Assembly: GCF_001411555.2 (NCBI RefSeq)
Contig: NC_049903.1
Coordinates: forward strand, 32,529,083-32,593,082
Direction of reading: 5' to 3'
Source of the DNA: Juglans regia
Taxonomy: Eukaryota; Streptophyta; Magnoliopsida; Fagales; Juglandaceae
Length of the DNA: 64,000 nucleotides
Position 1 is the stretch's first letter, and each line of letters opens with the position of its first letter. Of the stretch, positions 22,755 through 35,105 are shown one piece after another. The notes below the pieces were generated by a model. It worked only from the letters and a program-made list of their open reading frames with translations, was not told where the DNA came from and searched no databases. The position numbers and the translations under genes are program-made.

Positions 22755-23600
22755 TTCAGGAATGGTGTTTCACTACATACCATATAAAGAAGAAAAGTTG
22801 AAAACCCTAACTCTCATTCTCTCCTCTTCTCTCTTCTCTCTCCCTTCACCATTTTGTTCTACTTCTAGGCTTCAATTCCATCTCTTCTTCCACTTTTCCT
22901 TCTTGAAGCTTGTGACTATGAGACACCAACGGGTCACAGCGTGGCCATGGGTTTGCAAAGAGACCCACTGCCATTTGGGGCCTTGGTTCTTTGCTCAAAC
23001 CCAATGACATGACAGGCCATAGGACTTTGCCTCGAGCCACAGGCCACGACGTGGCTGGGGGTTTGCTTAGAGAACCACAGCTAGGATGGGCTGTGGGTCT
23101 GAGCTTCGAGCTAGAACATGGTGTGACTGTGGTCTTGCCACTTGCGTCATTGTGATTTTTTTTTTTTGGTTTAAGACGATATTTTTTGGATCTGTGTTTG
23201 TATATTTGTTGTTTGATGATTGATATGTTAATTTGAAGGATAGATTTGTGGACTTGGCGAAGGGATTTGCGAAATGTGGGTTGTTTGGCGGATTCCAAAT
23301 GGTTTGTACAGTGGATTTGCCCCCCGGAATCCTGGCGGTGGCACCCGCCCACGTTGGCTAGGGCCCAACTTCCCCCCAGCCCATGCTGGGCCAGGGTTGC
23401 GGGTAGCACCTCTAAATATTACTAATGACGAGTTAAAATGATCAAAGTTGAAAGCATAGAGCAAAACGTTTAAAAGTAGGGTATGTGGACTAATCTGTCC
23501 AAAGGCAAACCACATTATTTTATTGTTTCACTTTTTTTAAGAGGTTAAATATATGTGTCTAGGTATGGTACATTGATTTGTATAGTTGGAACACTTTTAC
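22755..23600. other. Unclassified stretch, possibly transposon-derived
   Basis: A C/T-rich part (22800-22900) is followed by a GC-rich part (22915-23130, 23310-23400). The longest frame is 22846-23409 on the minus strand; it resembles no known protein and has low-complexity residue content. No gene is called. Confidence 0.35.
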
Positions 23601-23617
23601 ACTGGCATGGTTGCTTT

Positions 23618-24229
23618 AGAGCATTCACATCTCATTCCTTATAAAATTTCCTATAATTTAGTTAAAAAGTACATTCCCTAAAATTTTTTCTTAAATTTTA
23701 TTCATTTTTCAAAAACTTCCTACATCTCATTTTCTATATTTTTTTTATTCTATTAAAATAATATTTCTCTATTCTTTCTTTATTATTTTTTCTCTTACTT
23801 CCATTTACAAACTTAACTACTCAATTTTTTTTCTTATATTTTGAACTATTACTCTAGTGAATATTTTAAACAAAAATTTAAATTATTTTTTTGTGGATAT
23901 GATAATATTTTTAAAATTAATTTTTTTTATATTTTCGTAATTAATTAAATTATTTTTAAAATTATTATTTAAAATTATAACAAATATGAGTATGAGAGAA
24001 AGTGTAGATGATTAGAAAAAGAATTTATTTTATGTATTAGAATAAGATATTGATAAAAAAATAGTTTAGGAGATGAATAGTGATTTCCTATATTTGAACT
24101 ACTGTTTATCCCCTAAACATTTTTCCTAAAATAGGGATTAGGATGTGGAAAGTATTTTGATCAAAACCTTAAAATAAACCTCAAATTATAGGAAAAGTAG
24201 TAATTTGGGGCATGAAATGTGAATGCTCT
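23618..24229. mobile_element. Non-autonomous TIR element upstream of HMGB
   Basis: Terminal inverted repeats 'agagcattcacatctcattcc' (decayed, left) and 'ggcatgaaatgtgaatgctct' (decayed, right) enclose about 610 bp of AT-rich sequence without coding potential. The right end lies 140 bp from the HMGB start codon. A related element occupies 27356-27925. Confidence 0.6.
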
Positions 24230-24369
24230 CAACCAAGCTTTTGCTTCTTCTCTCATTGTTGTTCAGCCATTGCCTTCACCGTTTTGTAACATTTGAAGGC
24301 GGTGTCACAGTTAACTATGTATTGAATTGCTCCATTACGATGCTATTATTTATACAGGAGATTGAAACG

Positions 24370-26074
24370 ATGAAGAGTAAGGGGGTTGCTAATTACTCAA
24401 ATGAAGCTTTGAAGCCTGTGGAGGAAAGGTTAGTTCTTTCATGCATTGTTTAGGCTTAAGATATGCTCATAAGTAAATTTATTTTAGGATACTGGTTTCA
24501 CAACCAATCCGCTATGTGATCAGGTTTATCGATTTCTGATGTCACATACTTAATGGTGCATACAGCGTATACAGGAATATTGTAGTGATGTATCATGTAT
24601 ATTCAATTTTTCAGAAAGGTTGGGAAGCGAAAAGCCATGACAAAGGCTGACAAGAGTGTCAAACAGAAGAAGCAGAGAAATGCTAAGAAAGATCCAAATA
24701 AACCTAAACGACCTGCCAGTGCTTTCTTTGTGTTCCTGTTTGTATCTCTCCTCTGTTGCTTTCTCTATAAAATTTTCTTGATTTTTGGGAGAGGTGAGTT
24801 TGAAAATCAATCTGATACATGTCATGTCAATATAATAGTGAGGAGTTTAGGAAGGACTTCAAGAAAGAGCACCCTGATGTTAAAGCTGTGTCAGCTGTAA
24901 GATTTTATTTTATATTTGATCAGTATAAGATTTTCCTTGCTTCTGTATGATAATGCAATTCTTTTCCCCCAAAAGCCAACTGATTCATTCCTTGTTTGCT
25001 TTAATTAAAGGTTGGGAAAGCTGGAGGACAGAAGTGGAAATCCATGTCTGATGCTGTAAGAACTCTCAATTTTTTATTTTTTTTTATATCTGTTTGTTAG
25101 TAATGACAAAATACCAATATTTTGGGGATTTTCCGTCCTTTGAAGCTGTTTTCCTCTACTTAATAGCCGAACTGTCTGAAAAGCTCTTGCAAGATATAAA
25201 CCATTATGAAAACATTTGATTTACTGCTTAGATACGAAACCTCTTTGAAAGTCATTGTTAATTGCCTGAAGCATTATTGACTTGACATATTCCAAACGAT
25301 CCATGGTGGTTTTAGCCCTTCAATCCATTGAGGGAGAGATGGGTGTTCTAGTGAGGTTGATAATGGAATATGGATTTAGTTAAGGTCATTCAGCTATAAG
25401 CACATGGTCTTCTGGTGAAAGGACAGTTTTTAGATCAGTCTTGTTTGCATTCAAAATCCAGTTCAACTCATCTCATCATTACAACTTTTTCAAATTTTTA
25501 CACAAAATTTAATAAATAATTTAATTTTTATTTTACTATTTACAAACCATCTCAACTCATCTCTGAATCCAAACGACTCCTAGTGGTGGAGAGATGGTCC
25601 TTTTGTTGAAAAAAACTTTGTGATGTTGTTTTTGGATTCGACCGTGTGTGTTTTTAACTTGAGCTTATTGCCTGGTTTGGAAGGAAAAAGCTCAATATGA
25701 AGCCAAGGCTGCAAAGAGGAAGTCCGAGTATGAGAAGCTTATGAAAGCAGCATACAACAAGAAGCAGGTGAATATATTATTATATCTAATTCTTATTTTG
25801 GTTTTCTAATCTTGGTAATTTGGAAGGTTTGTTTACTACTGCATCTTTCATGTTTATGTTGATATATAAGTAGAGCACGACAGATGATGGTGATGTGGAG
25901 CCAGACTGGTCAGAATCTGAAGTGAATGATGAAGAGGATGAAGCTAGTGCAGAATATCTTAATATGCTTTTAGTTCTGTGTTGTCTTGCCTGGAATGCTT
26001 TGTGTTACCTGCCATGTGATTGGGAACCCTCGGGACCATGTGATTGGGAACCCTCGGGAAGTGAACTGAAGTGA
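24370..26074 (+). CDS. HMGB: HMGB-type high-mobility-group box protein
   Basis: Six coding exons: 24370-24428, 24615-24737, 24839-24896, 25011-25055, 25684-25767 and 25874-26074. All are joined at GT-AG sites with the frame kept, giving 189 residues. HMGB proteins bend DNA in the nucleus and help assemble chromatin and transcription complexes. A basic N-terminal region (20-45, KVGKRKA and KQKKQRNAKK) precedes one HMG box at about 46-118: DPNKPKRPASAFFVFLEEFR, the VSAVGKAGGQKWKSMSDAEK core, then the KAAKRKSEYEK helix. This order matches Arabidopsis HMGB1-type proteins of about 180 residues. An acidic stretch follows at 126-147 (DDGDVEPDWSESEVNDEEDE). The usual long Asp/Glu tail after it is absent. 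In its place is a Cys/Leu-rich end with a duplicated DWEPSG motif, so the last exon may be damaged or mis-modelled. Confidence 0.88.
25437..25579. mobile_element. MITE family 1 copy in HMGB intron 4
   Basis: Left end 'gtcttgtttgcattcaaaa', right end 'ctgaatccaaacgactcc', with internal 'caactcatctcatcattaca'. It lies inside the intron between exons 4 and 5 of the HMGB gene. Confidence 0.65.
26013..26060. repeat. 24-bp tandem duplication in the HMGB last exon
   Basis: The unit 'ccatgtgattgggaaccctc' plus 'ggga' is present twice in a row just before the stop codon. It is in frame, so the predicted protein carries two copies of PCDWEPSG. Confidence 0.85.
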
Positions 26075-26677
26075 GGAAGAAGACTCAGTTAGACTTAATA
26101 TAATATGTTGGATGTTGGTGGGCCATATGTTTACATGGGCCGGTAGGTTTAATTCAGACAGTGTGGGTTATTATAATATGGGCTTGTCCTTAGTTAGTTC
26201 AGTTAAATTGTTATTAGCTGTAATAGTGGGGCCCATTATCGTTTCCAAGGGCACCGTTGTCATTTACTTGCATTTCGGTTATGCTTTTTGTTTTGTTGTT
26301 AGTACCGATGGAATGTTCTTATCATGTTTGTTGTGTCTAATGCTACTTGATTTACTGAAGTCAAAACTCGATTGACAGCATCGTCCTTGTTTTCTTTAAC
26401 CTGTTACGATGGGTAACTATTTCGTTGAACATATGCTGGATTCCTGTGAAATTATTCAAAACGGTTAAGGTTAAAAGTGCATTGGGTTCGAATTGGCTTC
26501 AGAGATATGACCTGATTGTGAAGGGAAATTGCAAGCAGCATGGAGAACAGAAAAAAAATGTGTACCTAATAGAAAATAAGGACTACAATGGGAACTTAGC
26601 TTAAACTAGTTAGGTGACTCATGCAGAAAATCAAGTAGACGTATAAATTTTTACATTAAAGGCATATATGTGGCTTA

Positions 26678-26804
26678 GGCTTTGTTTGGATGTTAAGAAT
26701 ATTTTAGATCATTCGTAAATAGTAATAAATAGTTTGTAAATAATATTGAACTGTTTGTGAATAATAATAAAATAATCTAAGAACAATTATGTTTCCAAAC
26801 ACTC
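26678..26804. mobile_element. Short MITE, family 1-like, with TTA duplication
   Basis: The 127-bp element has ends 'ggctttgtttggatgtt' and 'tatgtttccaaacactc' and is flanked by TTA at 26675-26677 and 26805-26807. Confidence 0.65.
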
Positions 26805-27066
26805 TTAAACTTATCGGTTTAAGTTTCAGGGTGGTTTTATTTATCTTTTGACAAGTTTGGTTATGGTTGCAAATATACTCACCCATGTCTAAAGTTCAAA
26901 CCCAATTTCTAGGAGCTATCGGACTAGAGAGATTTTTTCCTTAAATTACTCGAGATGCAATTACAAAAACTCTTTGTTGAAAGCTTATGCACTCTCGAAA
27001 TTAGTTAAGATGTTGTTCCGGACACCCGATACCAATAATTTTTTTTAAAGAACTAGCAAAAACATA

Positions 27067-27267
27067 GGCTTTGTTTATTTTCACAAAACTTCTCAACTCA
27101 TCTTATCTAATCATTCCAACTTTTTTAAATTTTCATACAAAATAAAATAAAAAATTCAAACTTTTCAAATTCTAAAACAAAAATAATATTAAAAAAATGT
27201 ATTCTAATAATATTTTATTTAAATTTAAATTTTTATCTCAATTCATCTTACGAAAACAAACGAGTCC
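27067..27267. mobile_element. MITE family 1 copy
   Basis: Ends 'ggctttgtttattttcac' and 'cgaaaacaaacgagtcc', with the family interior 'ctcaactcatcttatctaat'. Confidence 0.65.
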
Positions 27268-27355
27268 TTACCAACATATTGTGCATCAAACTTGGGAGAC
27301 TGTGCTGTTGTGTCGCGTTTGCTTTTGAGTTTTCCGAATTCCCCAGTTTGACGAA

Positions 27356-27925
27356 AGAGCATTTTCAATGAATTAGTCAAAGTTAAATGACATTTTTTAT
27401 GAATATAAGAGAAATTTAACTATTCCATTTTCATAAATCTTTATATTGGAATATCTATTTTTTCATTATATAACAATAAAATAATGTAAGATGAATTTGA
27501 TTTTAGTTATTCACATCAAATCTCCACATTGAATTATCTATTTATTCATTATATAGTAATGAGTAACTAATAATTTCAAAATTATTTAATTTTTTTAATT
27601 ATTAATTTTTTTAATTTTATCATATTTTACTATTTTACCTATTATATATTAATTAATAATCATATTCTAATTAAATTAATATATCATTAACTCAAATTAA
27701 TGTATCAATTGTGATAAAATGTGAGAGAAAGAAAGGAAGAGAAAAATAATTAATAAAATATGTATTTGATATATGTACAGTAACCTTTAAATTTAGAAAA
27801 ACTTTTGAAAGTCACTATAGCTAAATTCTATTTAACTAATTCATTGTGAGCATGTTTTGCTCTCTAATAACTGAATACTAAATGAATTTAACTTTTAACT
27901 AATCTATCGAAGATGTTCGAGTAAT
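27356..27925. mobile_element. Non-autonomous TIR element
   Basis: The left end 'agagcattttcaatgaatta' is roughly complementary to the right end 'taatctatcgaagatgttcg'. The interior is AT-rich and non-coding. It resembles the element at 23618-24229. Confidence 0.5.
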
Positions 27926-28085
27926 TTGTAGAAATACGGTTGTATATGCTTGACGTTGTTCTTTCTTATAAAATATTAATAAAAGAACAAGAAACAAGAA
28001 AAGAAAAAGGAGGGGGAGTGGTACTTTAGGCAGTTTTTGGGTCTTTTGGTGGGTGTCCTATTTCTGCCACATCACAGCGTTCACT

Positions 28086-28235
28086 ATGTTTCCGAGGTTC
28101 TCTGCCAGATCGAGTGACCACCAGCCTTGGAATGTGCCCTTCGAAATGGCAGTGTGGAACTCCAACTCATTTGGAAGACATGGATATAAGCCATATACAA
28201 AACCGGAGTGGCGGTTTGGCAGACCCTTCTTTTAG
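28086..28235 (+). CDS. Possible small protein or gene fragment, unrecognised
   Basis: The frame gives about 49 residues beginning MFPRFSARSSDHQPWNVPFE and ending KPEWRFGRPFF. It is rich in aromatic, Pro and Arg/Lys residues and is not low-complexity, unlike most short frames nearby. I do not recognise it. It lies 360 bp beyond the 3' end of the AIRP2 gene, in the opposite orientation. It could be a real short peptide, the last exon of something decayed, or chance. Confidence 0.2.
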   Translation: MFPRFSARSSDHQPWNVPFEMAVWNSNSFGRHGYKPYTKPEWRFGRPFF

Positions 28236-28597
28236 GCTTACAGCCACAAGCAGAACACTTTCAAAGGGAGAGCGAAATAACTAATAAACTCTTTCTAAAA
28301 ATATTAAAAAAAAAAAAAAAATGATCTCCATATCTTAAGTGAACAGCCAGAGTATTATAATCACTCAAAATTATAATATACTGCACAAAGTTTGAGCCAT
28401 GTCAACCGTTCTATGATGTACTGCAAACTATAAAATATAATGCATATCAACAAAAGTAAAAAAATCAAATAATTTACTTTTGAGGTATGCTGAAAACAAT
28501 TTACCTTATCAGCCATCTTGCAGGAGACATGAATTATGTACAATTCACAAAATGTTATGTACAAGTTTTTTCACCAGCCCGGCCAGCATCTAGTCTG

Positions 28598-31500
28598 TTA
28601 ACGGTGATAAGGGTCGTATGAATCAAATCTGGGCTCCAGAACAATGACAGGCAACTTATCGATGTACATAAAAAGTCTCTTCACGTTCTCCCTGGAGATA
28701 GCGAACAAATCGACGATTTCATTGTTACTGATGTAGATCCAGAGGTCATCTGTGTCGACTCTTTTGAGACTATCCCGGCAAAAGGGGCATGACTGAGATC
28801 GTATACGCCTAAGCAACCACGAAGCAACAAAACAACGAAGCAACAAAACATGATGACCAACTTAAAAAGTGTAGTTACTACCAGTAGAGATAAAATCTTG
28901 ACCACACATTTTATATGGGTGGGGGATGCAGTGAAGTCTTTCTAGTTGTGCACTTATACAGGTAAGAAATGACCAAACATGAAGATACAATTCACTCCAG
29001 GCCCTAATTCTAGTGCCACTATCACGTTTGGGAGCAATCAACACAAGCAGCAGATTCAGTGTATGGACACAGACAATATCACAACCAGCAATGAATACAT
29101 CAATATCGCTAAAGAAAGCATAGTTTCAAGTTTTGCTGATTTAGATGAAACCTAAAGTTGGTTCCTTGATATCTCCTGTTCTTTTCCAGTTGATATTTTG
29201 ATGATTAGAGTGTCCATCACTTTGGCTAGAATGCCAAAGATAAGGCCTATATATGCTTCTCTAAAAACAGTGCACTACCGCAACAAAATAAAAAATCATA
29301 TCTAAAAATCTCACAGAAATTTGTTTTCTAATACAGGAAAGATAATATATGCATAACTTTGTGATCTGTTATTTAACAGAAAAAGACTTTTTGACTTGTT
29401 AATGAAATGAGGTTTGGGTTTTTATTGTATGAATCTAACATAAAGCAAACACTTAACTTTTGATAAGTTCTAACATAGCATAAATGAATACATTTAGCAC
29501 TTGGAAGTTTGTGTAAAAGATCAGGCCAAGATTACAGTCTACTGATACTGTCTTTAGTTGGCTGTGTATTCCAGAATGAGCAGGCTTTTCTGAACTGCCT
29601 GCCTAGGTTCTGAGATATCTTAATTATGAGAAAATGTGTTCCTCAAGCTGATAGCATAATGTCTTTCAGGGAAAGAAGTATTTAACAGCTCCTACAAATG
29701 CGATCTACCGTGATTTCTGAGATGAGTCCTGGAAGGGGCTAAAATCCTCCCATAAACGCACGCATTCTGAACAAGTTCAATCATCAAACAGGACAAAATA
29801 TGGTGCATCTGATTAACGAGTTTGATAAAAAGATCCCGGGAAACTGTTAAGGATAAAGTACATTCTGCAACACAAAGACCTTAACAATGATGGCAAAGAA
29901 CAAGGTAAATCTACAGGGGCAAGTTGAAATTGAATGAGATAGTGAGTTTTGTGGTAAACAGATCTGGAATTCACAAGCTATGGCATGTGTGTGTGTGAGC
30001 ATGTGAATCAGTGAGAGACCGAGAGAAGCCTCTCTGTTAAAAATCGTTTGTCCCCTCAAGAAAATCCTCTATGATAAAGACCATGGATATGCGCACTCCC
30101 TCCACAAAATGTGTCACAGTTAGTATGCAACAACAAAAGGCCATGAGCCTTAGGTACTCAATTGTATCAATTGCCCAACCCCCCCCCCCCCCCCCCCCCC
30201 CCTTCTCCTGTTAAGAAAATGCTTGATCCCATCTAATAAACAAGTACACGATCTTTATTACTTTCATAGGACAACCAAGTGCAGATGATAGATTGCAGAC
30301 ACATATGATAAAAATAGCCAGAAAATTGTGTAACAGTTAGCATACCAATTTTGGTAGCACTTTATACACATTGAATGGTTGCAAATAGGCAATACAACCT
30401 TGCCGTTCATCTCCATGCAAATCCCACATTCTTCTTCTCTCTCTAAATCAATTTCAGAGAGCTTTCCTTTGTCCGTCTCATATTTTCTCTTGTATTTGGC
30501 AGCACAAATTTCTCTCTGCTTCCTGTCTTCCACATCAGTGATTCCTCTTTGAAGTTGCATTAAAGAGGGAAATATTACACCTGTTCTTGAAGAAAAAAAT
30601 GGTAAGAATTTGGATTCCTACACGGTTGGAATTAAACAAAAAAAAAAATCCAGGAAGCTGACAGAAGATTTCTTTGGAACCTATTACCATAGAACTCTTT
30701 TAGAGTGGCTTTCCTCTCATGAATATACATGGTGGTCTTCCCATCTTCATATACCTGTGGCAAACCGAAACTATAACAACCTTCACAAGATAAAGGAGCC
30801 TACTGCTCAATTAGATTTTAAACAGAAATTACGGCAATCAAAGAAAGAGACTGAAAACCAAAATACCAATTAATAGATCTGAAAGAACAATAGAAAATGA
30901 AATTTACCTTGTATATGAGAACTCTAAGCAATCCCAAGGCACCAGCAAGGTGACAATCAGTCCACTGAACAAGAAAGAGGAAGAAATGAGCAGCAGGACA
31001 GTAGGATAATCTCATCTGAAGACATGCGCCATCGTATTCCATTGGATAATCAGAAGCCCTGCATCAACATGACATACTTTAACTGTTAAAAACCATCATT
31101 TCTGACAAAAATTGCCGAATATACCCGATGGATTGAGTTATTTCTTTCTGTTCAGGAAAAAAAAGGACTAATGAGAATATATCAAAAGCAGAAGATGTAT
31201 AAAATGCAATCAAAGCAATGCAAGAACCTAACAAAATAGAAATTATGCAATGGGTTCAGAGATATTCAAATATTGGTTTCAATGAGAATATAGCACTTGG
31301 TCTGCAGTCAACCATTTTCTTAAAAAAGATAAAAGGCTTAAAATCTCAGCTTTACACTTTACAGTGAGAATTGAGAGCTACACAAGCTTTGACTGTTTGT
31401 GTCTGACAGTGCACACAGTTACAGATCTAAAAAAGGATAGTCACTTCCGGTCACTCCTCAGGTTTTTGCATTGCCTTCAAACACCCACCGCTCCAATCGA

Positions 31501-32172
31501 ACACATTTAAATATATATATACGTGTACATGTTCTGGGGGAATCACGGTTTCACAGGGCAACAGAATACCACACGCACAAAAAATAAAATAAAATAACTG
31601 TAAAACCGGTGGCAAAAGTCACCTTTGAAATTCAGCAAGAAAAAGAAAAGGCTAAATTCCAAACATAAGTGCCGGACCTCGATAACAGTGATCCAAGATA
31701 ACCACAGAGCCCATCGAATAGAGAATCAATAACAGTAGTTAGAATGAACCACAAATTTCTCCAAATTGGTCATAAACATATTGCACATACAACCGTCATA
31801 ATTCAATTCTAAAAGCCATTCCTTCATGGGTTTTTTCATTTTCATAACATTTTTTTCTTAAAAATATATTCCAATTAAGCTGCGAAAAAAATGAAAAAGA
31901 GAGTGACCCAAAAACACAGAGGAAGTGAATTAACAGCAGAAACTTGTTTCGCAGCTAAATCATGGGGAGAGAAAATTTTCAACAATAAAATTCTCATAAT
32001 CATAGAGAGAATCCCGAAAATTCGTTTCATAAACTAAAACCCACCAACAAAAGAAAAAAGTGAAAAAGTGAAAAAAAAAAAAAAAAAGGCAAAAGAGAGA
32101 GATTTACAGGGTATTGGCAAACTGAATATCAGCTTCGAGGGCCTTAAGGGAATCCTTGAAAGACTTGCGCAT
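28598..32172 (-). CDS. AIRP2: RING-type E3 ubiquitin ligase, AIRP2-like
   Basis: Five exons on the minus strand: 32108-32172, 30908-31058, 30688-30754, 30346-30580 and 28598-28808. All junctions are GT-AG and in frame, giving 242 residues, the length I recall for Arabidopsis AIRP2. That cytosolic ligase acts as a positive regulator of abscisic acid and drought responses. The N-terminus reads MRKSFKDSLKALEADIQFAN, followed by the family-specific YDGACLQMRLSYCPAAHFFL and QWTDCHLAGALGLLRVLIY. A C3HC4 RING spans residues 146-183: CGIC, then CNHSMCIKC, then CPFC. The RING is split by the 1.5-kb fourth intron between W173 and R174. The tail is DLWIYISNNEIVDL...IDKLPVIVLEP, as in the family. Function is inferred from similarity only. 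Confidence 0.95.
30179..30202. repeat. Poly-C tract (24 C)
   Basis: Twenty-four uninterrupted C on + (poly-G in the transcript sense), inside the fourth intron of the AIRP2 gene. Such pure C/G homopolymers are rare in AT-rich plant DNA. Confidence 0.9.
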
Positions 32173-33545
32173 TTTTCTCCGATTAAACTCATCCACCGAC
32201 GGCTCACCCAATAATCCTAACACACTCCACCACCCATTCACTCCCACCTCAACGGCTGTAATCCATCAATACCCACAAAACCAAAATACTCTCAAATCAA
32301 TCTACTCACAATACTTAAATCAACGGCCCAATAGCTTCTGTTTTTTTTATTGGTTACCCTTTTCTTTCAGATAACAATATTTCGGACTTAACAGCCTCGC
32401 GTCGTCCCAGAAATTCTTGCACTTTCGAGTGGTTTCGGAGGCAGGGAAAGAGAGGGATGTGGGACTGACTTGGCTTTGGCTTGGAACACACGTAATAGTA
32501 ATATAATATATTTATCTCTAAATGTATATATATACATCTCTACTAATTATTAATGTGAGGTAGCCCGTGGCTTCCTTAAATGACCAAATTGCTCATCATC
32601 AAACCTCGAATTCCTAACATTATCACTTCCAATGCCGGATATCCTCTCTCTCATACATAATTGGACAGTTCTGGGTTGCGTCGAGGTGTCGTTTCGTGGT
32701 GAATGTTTCATGGGTGTGCGTGCCTCAGCGGGTGATGAGAGTGGGGGATAGAAAATCTGGTCTTGTATGAACAGAAACCAAGAACGGGAGAAGGTAGCGG
32801 CATCATCTACTGACACGTGTAGAGCATGCATAAGTTAGTCTAACCGTTACCGGTGGATCCCACAGTTGGTGGTTAGGTCCTTTGAAGGTTCTAGCATGGA
32901 TTGGTCTCCGACAGCAAACCCAGCTGTACTGTATAACCAATTGGAAATTGTATGGGACAAACAGGTAGTAGATATGTAGATGTATTACATCATGTGTTTC
33001 CTTTTTAATAATTTTTTTTTAAGGTTACCTTGAAATTATGTTGCCCAATTGGTTAGATTATTAAAGGTTGAATTTGTCAATTATTATTTGGCCTCAGCTG
33101 AAATTATTTAATGTTATTGGTTTAAGGGTGGGACAAAGGACAATGTTTTGTTGCTTTTGGATAACCATGAGCTACCTACTCAATCAAGTTAAAAAGAAGG
33201 TCTAATCCAATCATGTCTTCTGCATTATTTTCTACTATTTTCTCCTCATGTAGTGGGAGCTTGCAACCCCAAGGGACGTTCAATTACTAATTTATTTATT
33301 CATTCGAGATGCTTGATTGGAGTTGTCGGTAATTTGTTTTGAACATAATACATCTCTTAATATTGTGGACGGGTTTTGTTACAAATTAACAACCGTTCAT
33401 ATTATACATCCTACATTTATAATTTTTTATAACGTGTAGAAGTGTTTTTTACAGAATGTAAAGTATGAGATAATGAATAATAACAAATGAAGAATTTTTT
33501 TATTATGAAAACTATTTGAATTTAAGAAAAAGTTTTGTTTAATTA

Positions 33546-33746
33546 GGGCTTGTTTATTTTTAAAGATGAGATGAGATTAAAGTTAAAAAATTAAATAAAA
33601 TATTGTTAAAATATATTTTTTAATATTATTTTTATTTTAAAATTTGAAAAAGTTAAATTATTTATTTTATTTTATATTAGAAGTTGAGAAAATTATAATG
33701 ATTAGATAAAATGAGATGAGATATTTTCTAAAAATAAACAAGACTG
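33546..33746. mobile_element. MITE family 1 copy with TTA duplication
   Basis: Ends 'gggcttgtttatttttaaag' and 'tctaaaaataaacaagactg', flanked by TTA at 33543-33545 and 33747-33749. Internally it has 'gatgagatgagattaaagtt'. Confidence 0.7.
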
Positions 33747-34759
33747 TTAAATTCCAACCTAAACATTTTTTAGAAAGTAATAAATGCTAATGACATCAAC
33801 ATCCTCAAGAAATTTAGAACTTTAGACTTCTACATATCATGATCATTCATTTGAAAAGTAAAATAAAGGATTGGAAATTAATAAGCCAACAATTGGCTAA
33901 CAAAATATAACAACTGAATAAAATTTTAAAACAGCGTTCAAATCTATAATCTAAATTGACTAGTCGCTTTAAATTAACTAATTCAACTTCGGCGTCTCTG
34001 AATATGAGATTCGTAAGTTCACATTGCATTGAATGTTCAATGCCATGCCCCCATGGCATTATTACATCGGCTTTGATATAATTTATATTATTTTAAAAAA
34101 GGTTCGATTGGTATCTAAGATAATACTCCGAAAATATTAGTTAAATTGTAATTACAGTTCATTGATCAAATCAGTACAAAAACTCAGCCATCTAATAAGA
34201 AATTAATATGGAAATTGACACTTTTAAGACACGTGTATCATATTCATTCCCCCCCATCATATTTCTCCAACTTAGAGGTACGAAACCCCAAAAAAAAAAA
34301 AAAAAAAAAATCAGAATAACACTTTGTAAAAATAAATAGAGCCACCCTCCACCGTCCACCCTAAGACCAAAGTTAGATGGTGGGCCGACCCTAAGATCAA
34401 TCAACTACCTTATTAGTCTATCACCCCATCCTAAATCATGAGAGGGTGATTCCTCTTTTGAAAAAAAAATTAACATTGCATACAATTATTTAAGGAAATA
34501 TCATTTGACAACAATATACATACCTAAAGTTTCTAGGGATTTGATTATTCTGCTTATGAAATAACACGCCGGGTTTTACTTTTTAGGCGCCGGCAATGTG
34601 GAAAACCCTTTTACTTATCTGGACTTTATGTTCATTTAAGGATCACCGCCAAGTTTTTATGGGGGCTCTGCTTTCCTACTTTAGTACTATAACCCTCGGG
34701 CTATTACAAATTTAAGATACATATAATGTCAGTTGAGGTCAATTTGTTAAAGATAAACA

Positions 34760-34925
34760 TCCATAAAAAAATTATACAAAAACAATCTTATAAATTGACG
34801 TGACTTTATCTGATCTGTTAAATCTATTTTTCAATAAAAATAATTTTATAATCTGACGAACTATATCAAATCACGTCAATTTATAAAATTACTTTTGTGT
34901 AATCTCTTTATAACTAGAGTATTTC
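34760..34925. mobile_element. MITE family 3 copy (palindromic)
   Basis: 'cttataaattgacgtgactt' on the left pairs with 'aaatcacgtcaatttataaa' on the right, around 'aataaaaataattttataat'. Weaker copies lie near 14483, 20265, 42475-42800, 45655 and 48490. Confidence 0.65.
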
Positions 34926-35105
34926 CCAAAGATAAAAAAGGCCCAATCGGGCTCTCATACTCATAAACATTTAAAGAAATAAAATTTAAAAATAAGAAAC
35001 AAAAAATTGCAAAAACATCAGAAATAAAAAATTGAAATGAGTAAAAAATAAATTAATATTAAATTAGAAAACTGAAAAATCTTGAAAAAGACAATAAAAT
35101 TCGGA

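Larger units (their letters stand above)
32173..35100. other. Intergenic region between AIRP2 and RUS5
   Basis: The first few hundred bases upstream of AIRP2 (32173-32560) should hold its promoter; a 'tatatatata' tract lies at 32523-32534. The rest is AT-rich with MITE copies at 33546-33746 and 34760-34925 and an A-run at 34291-34310. The small frames here are unsupported. Confidence 0.5.

Noticed and set aside
22846..23409. 187-residue minus frame
   Set aside because: No recognisable domain, low-complexity composition, and located in a GC-rich patch typical of repeats.
26470..26500. 'gggttcgaattgg', similar to a tRNA T-arm
   Set aside because: No matching acceptor stem, D-arm or anticodon arm nearby. 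No tRNA was found anywhere in the window.
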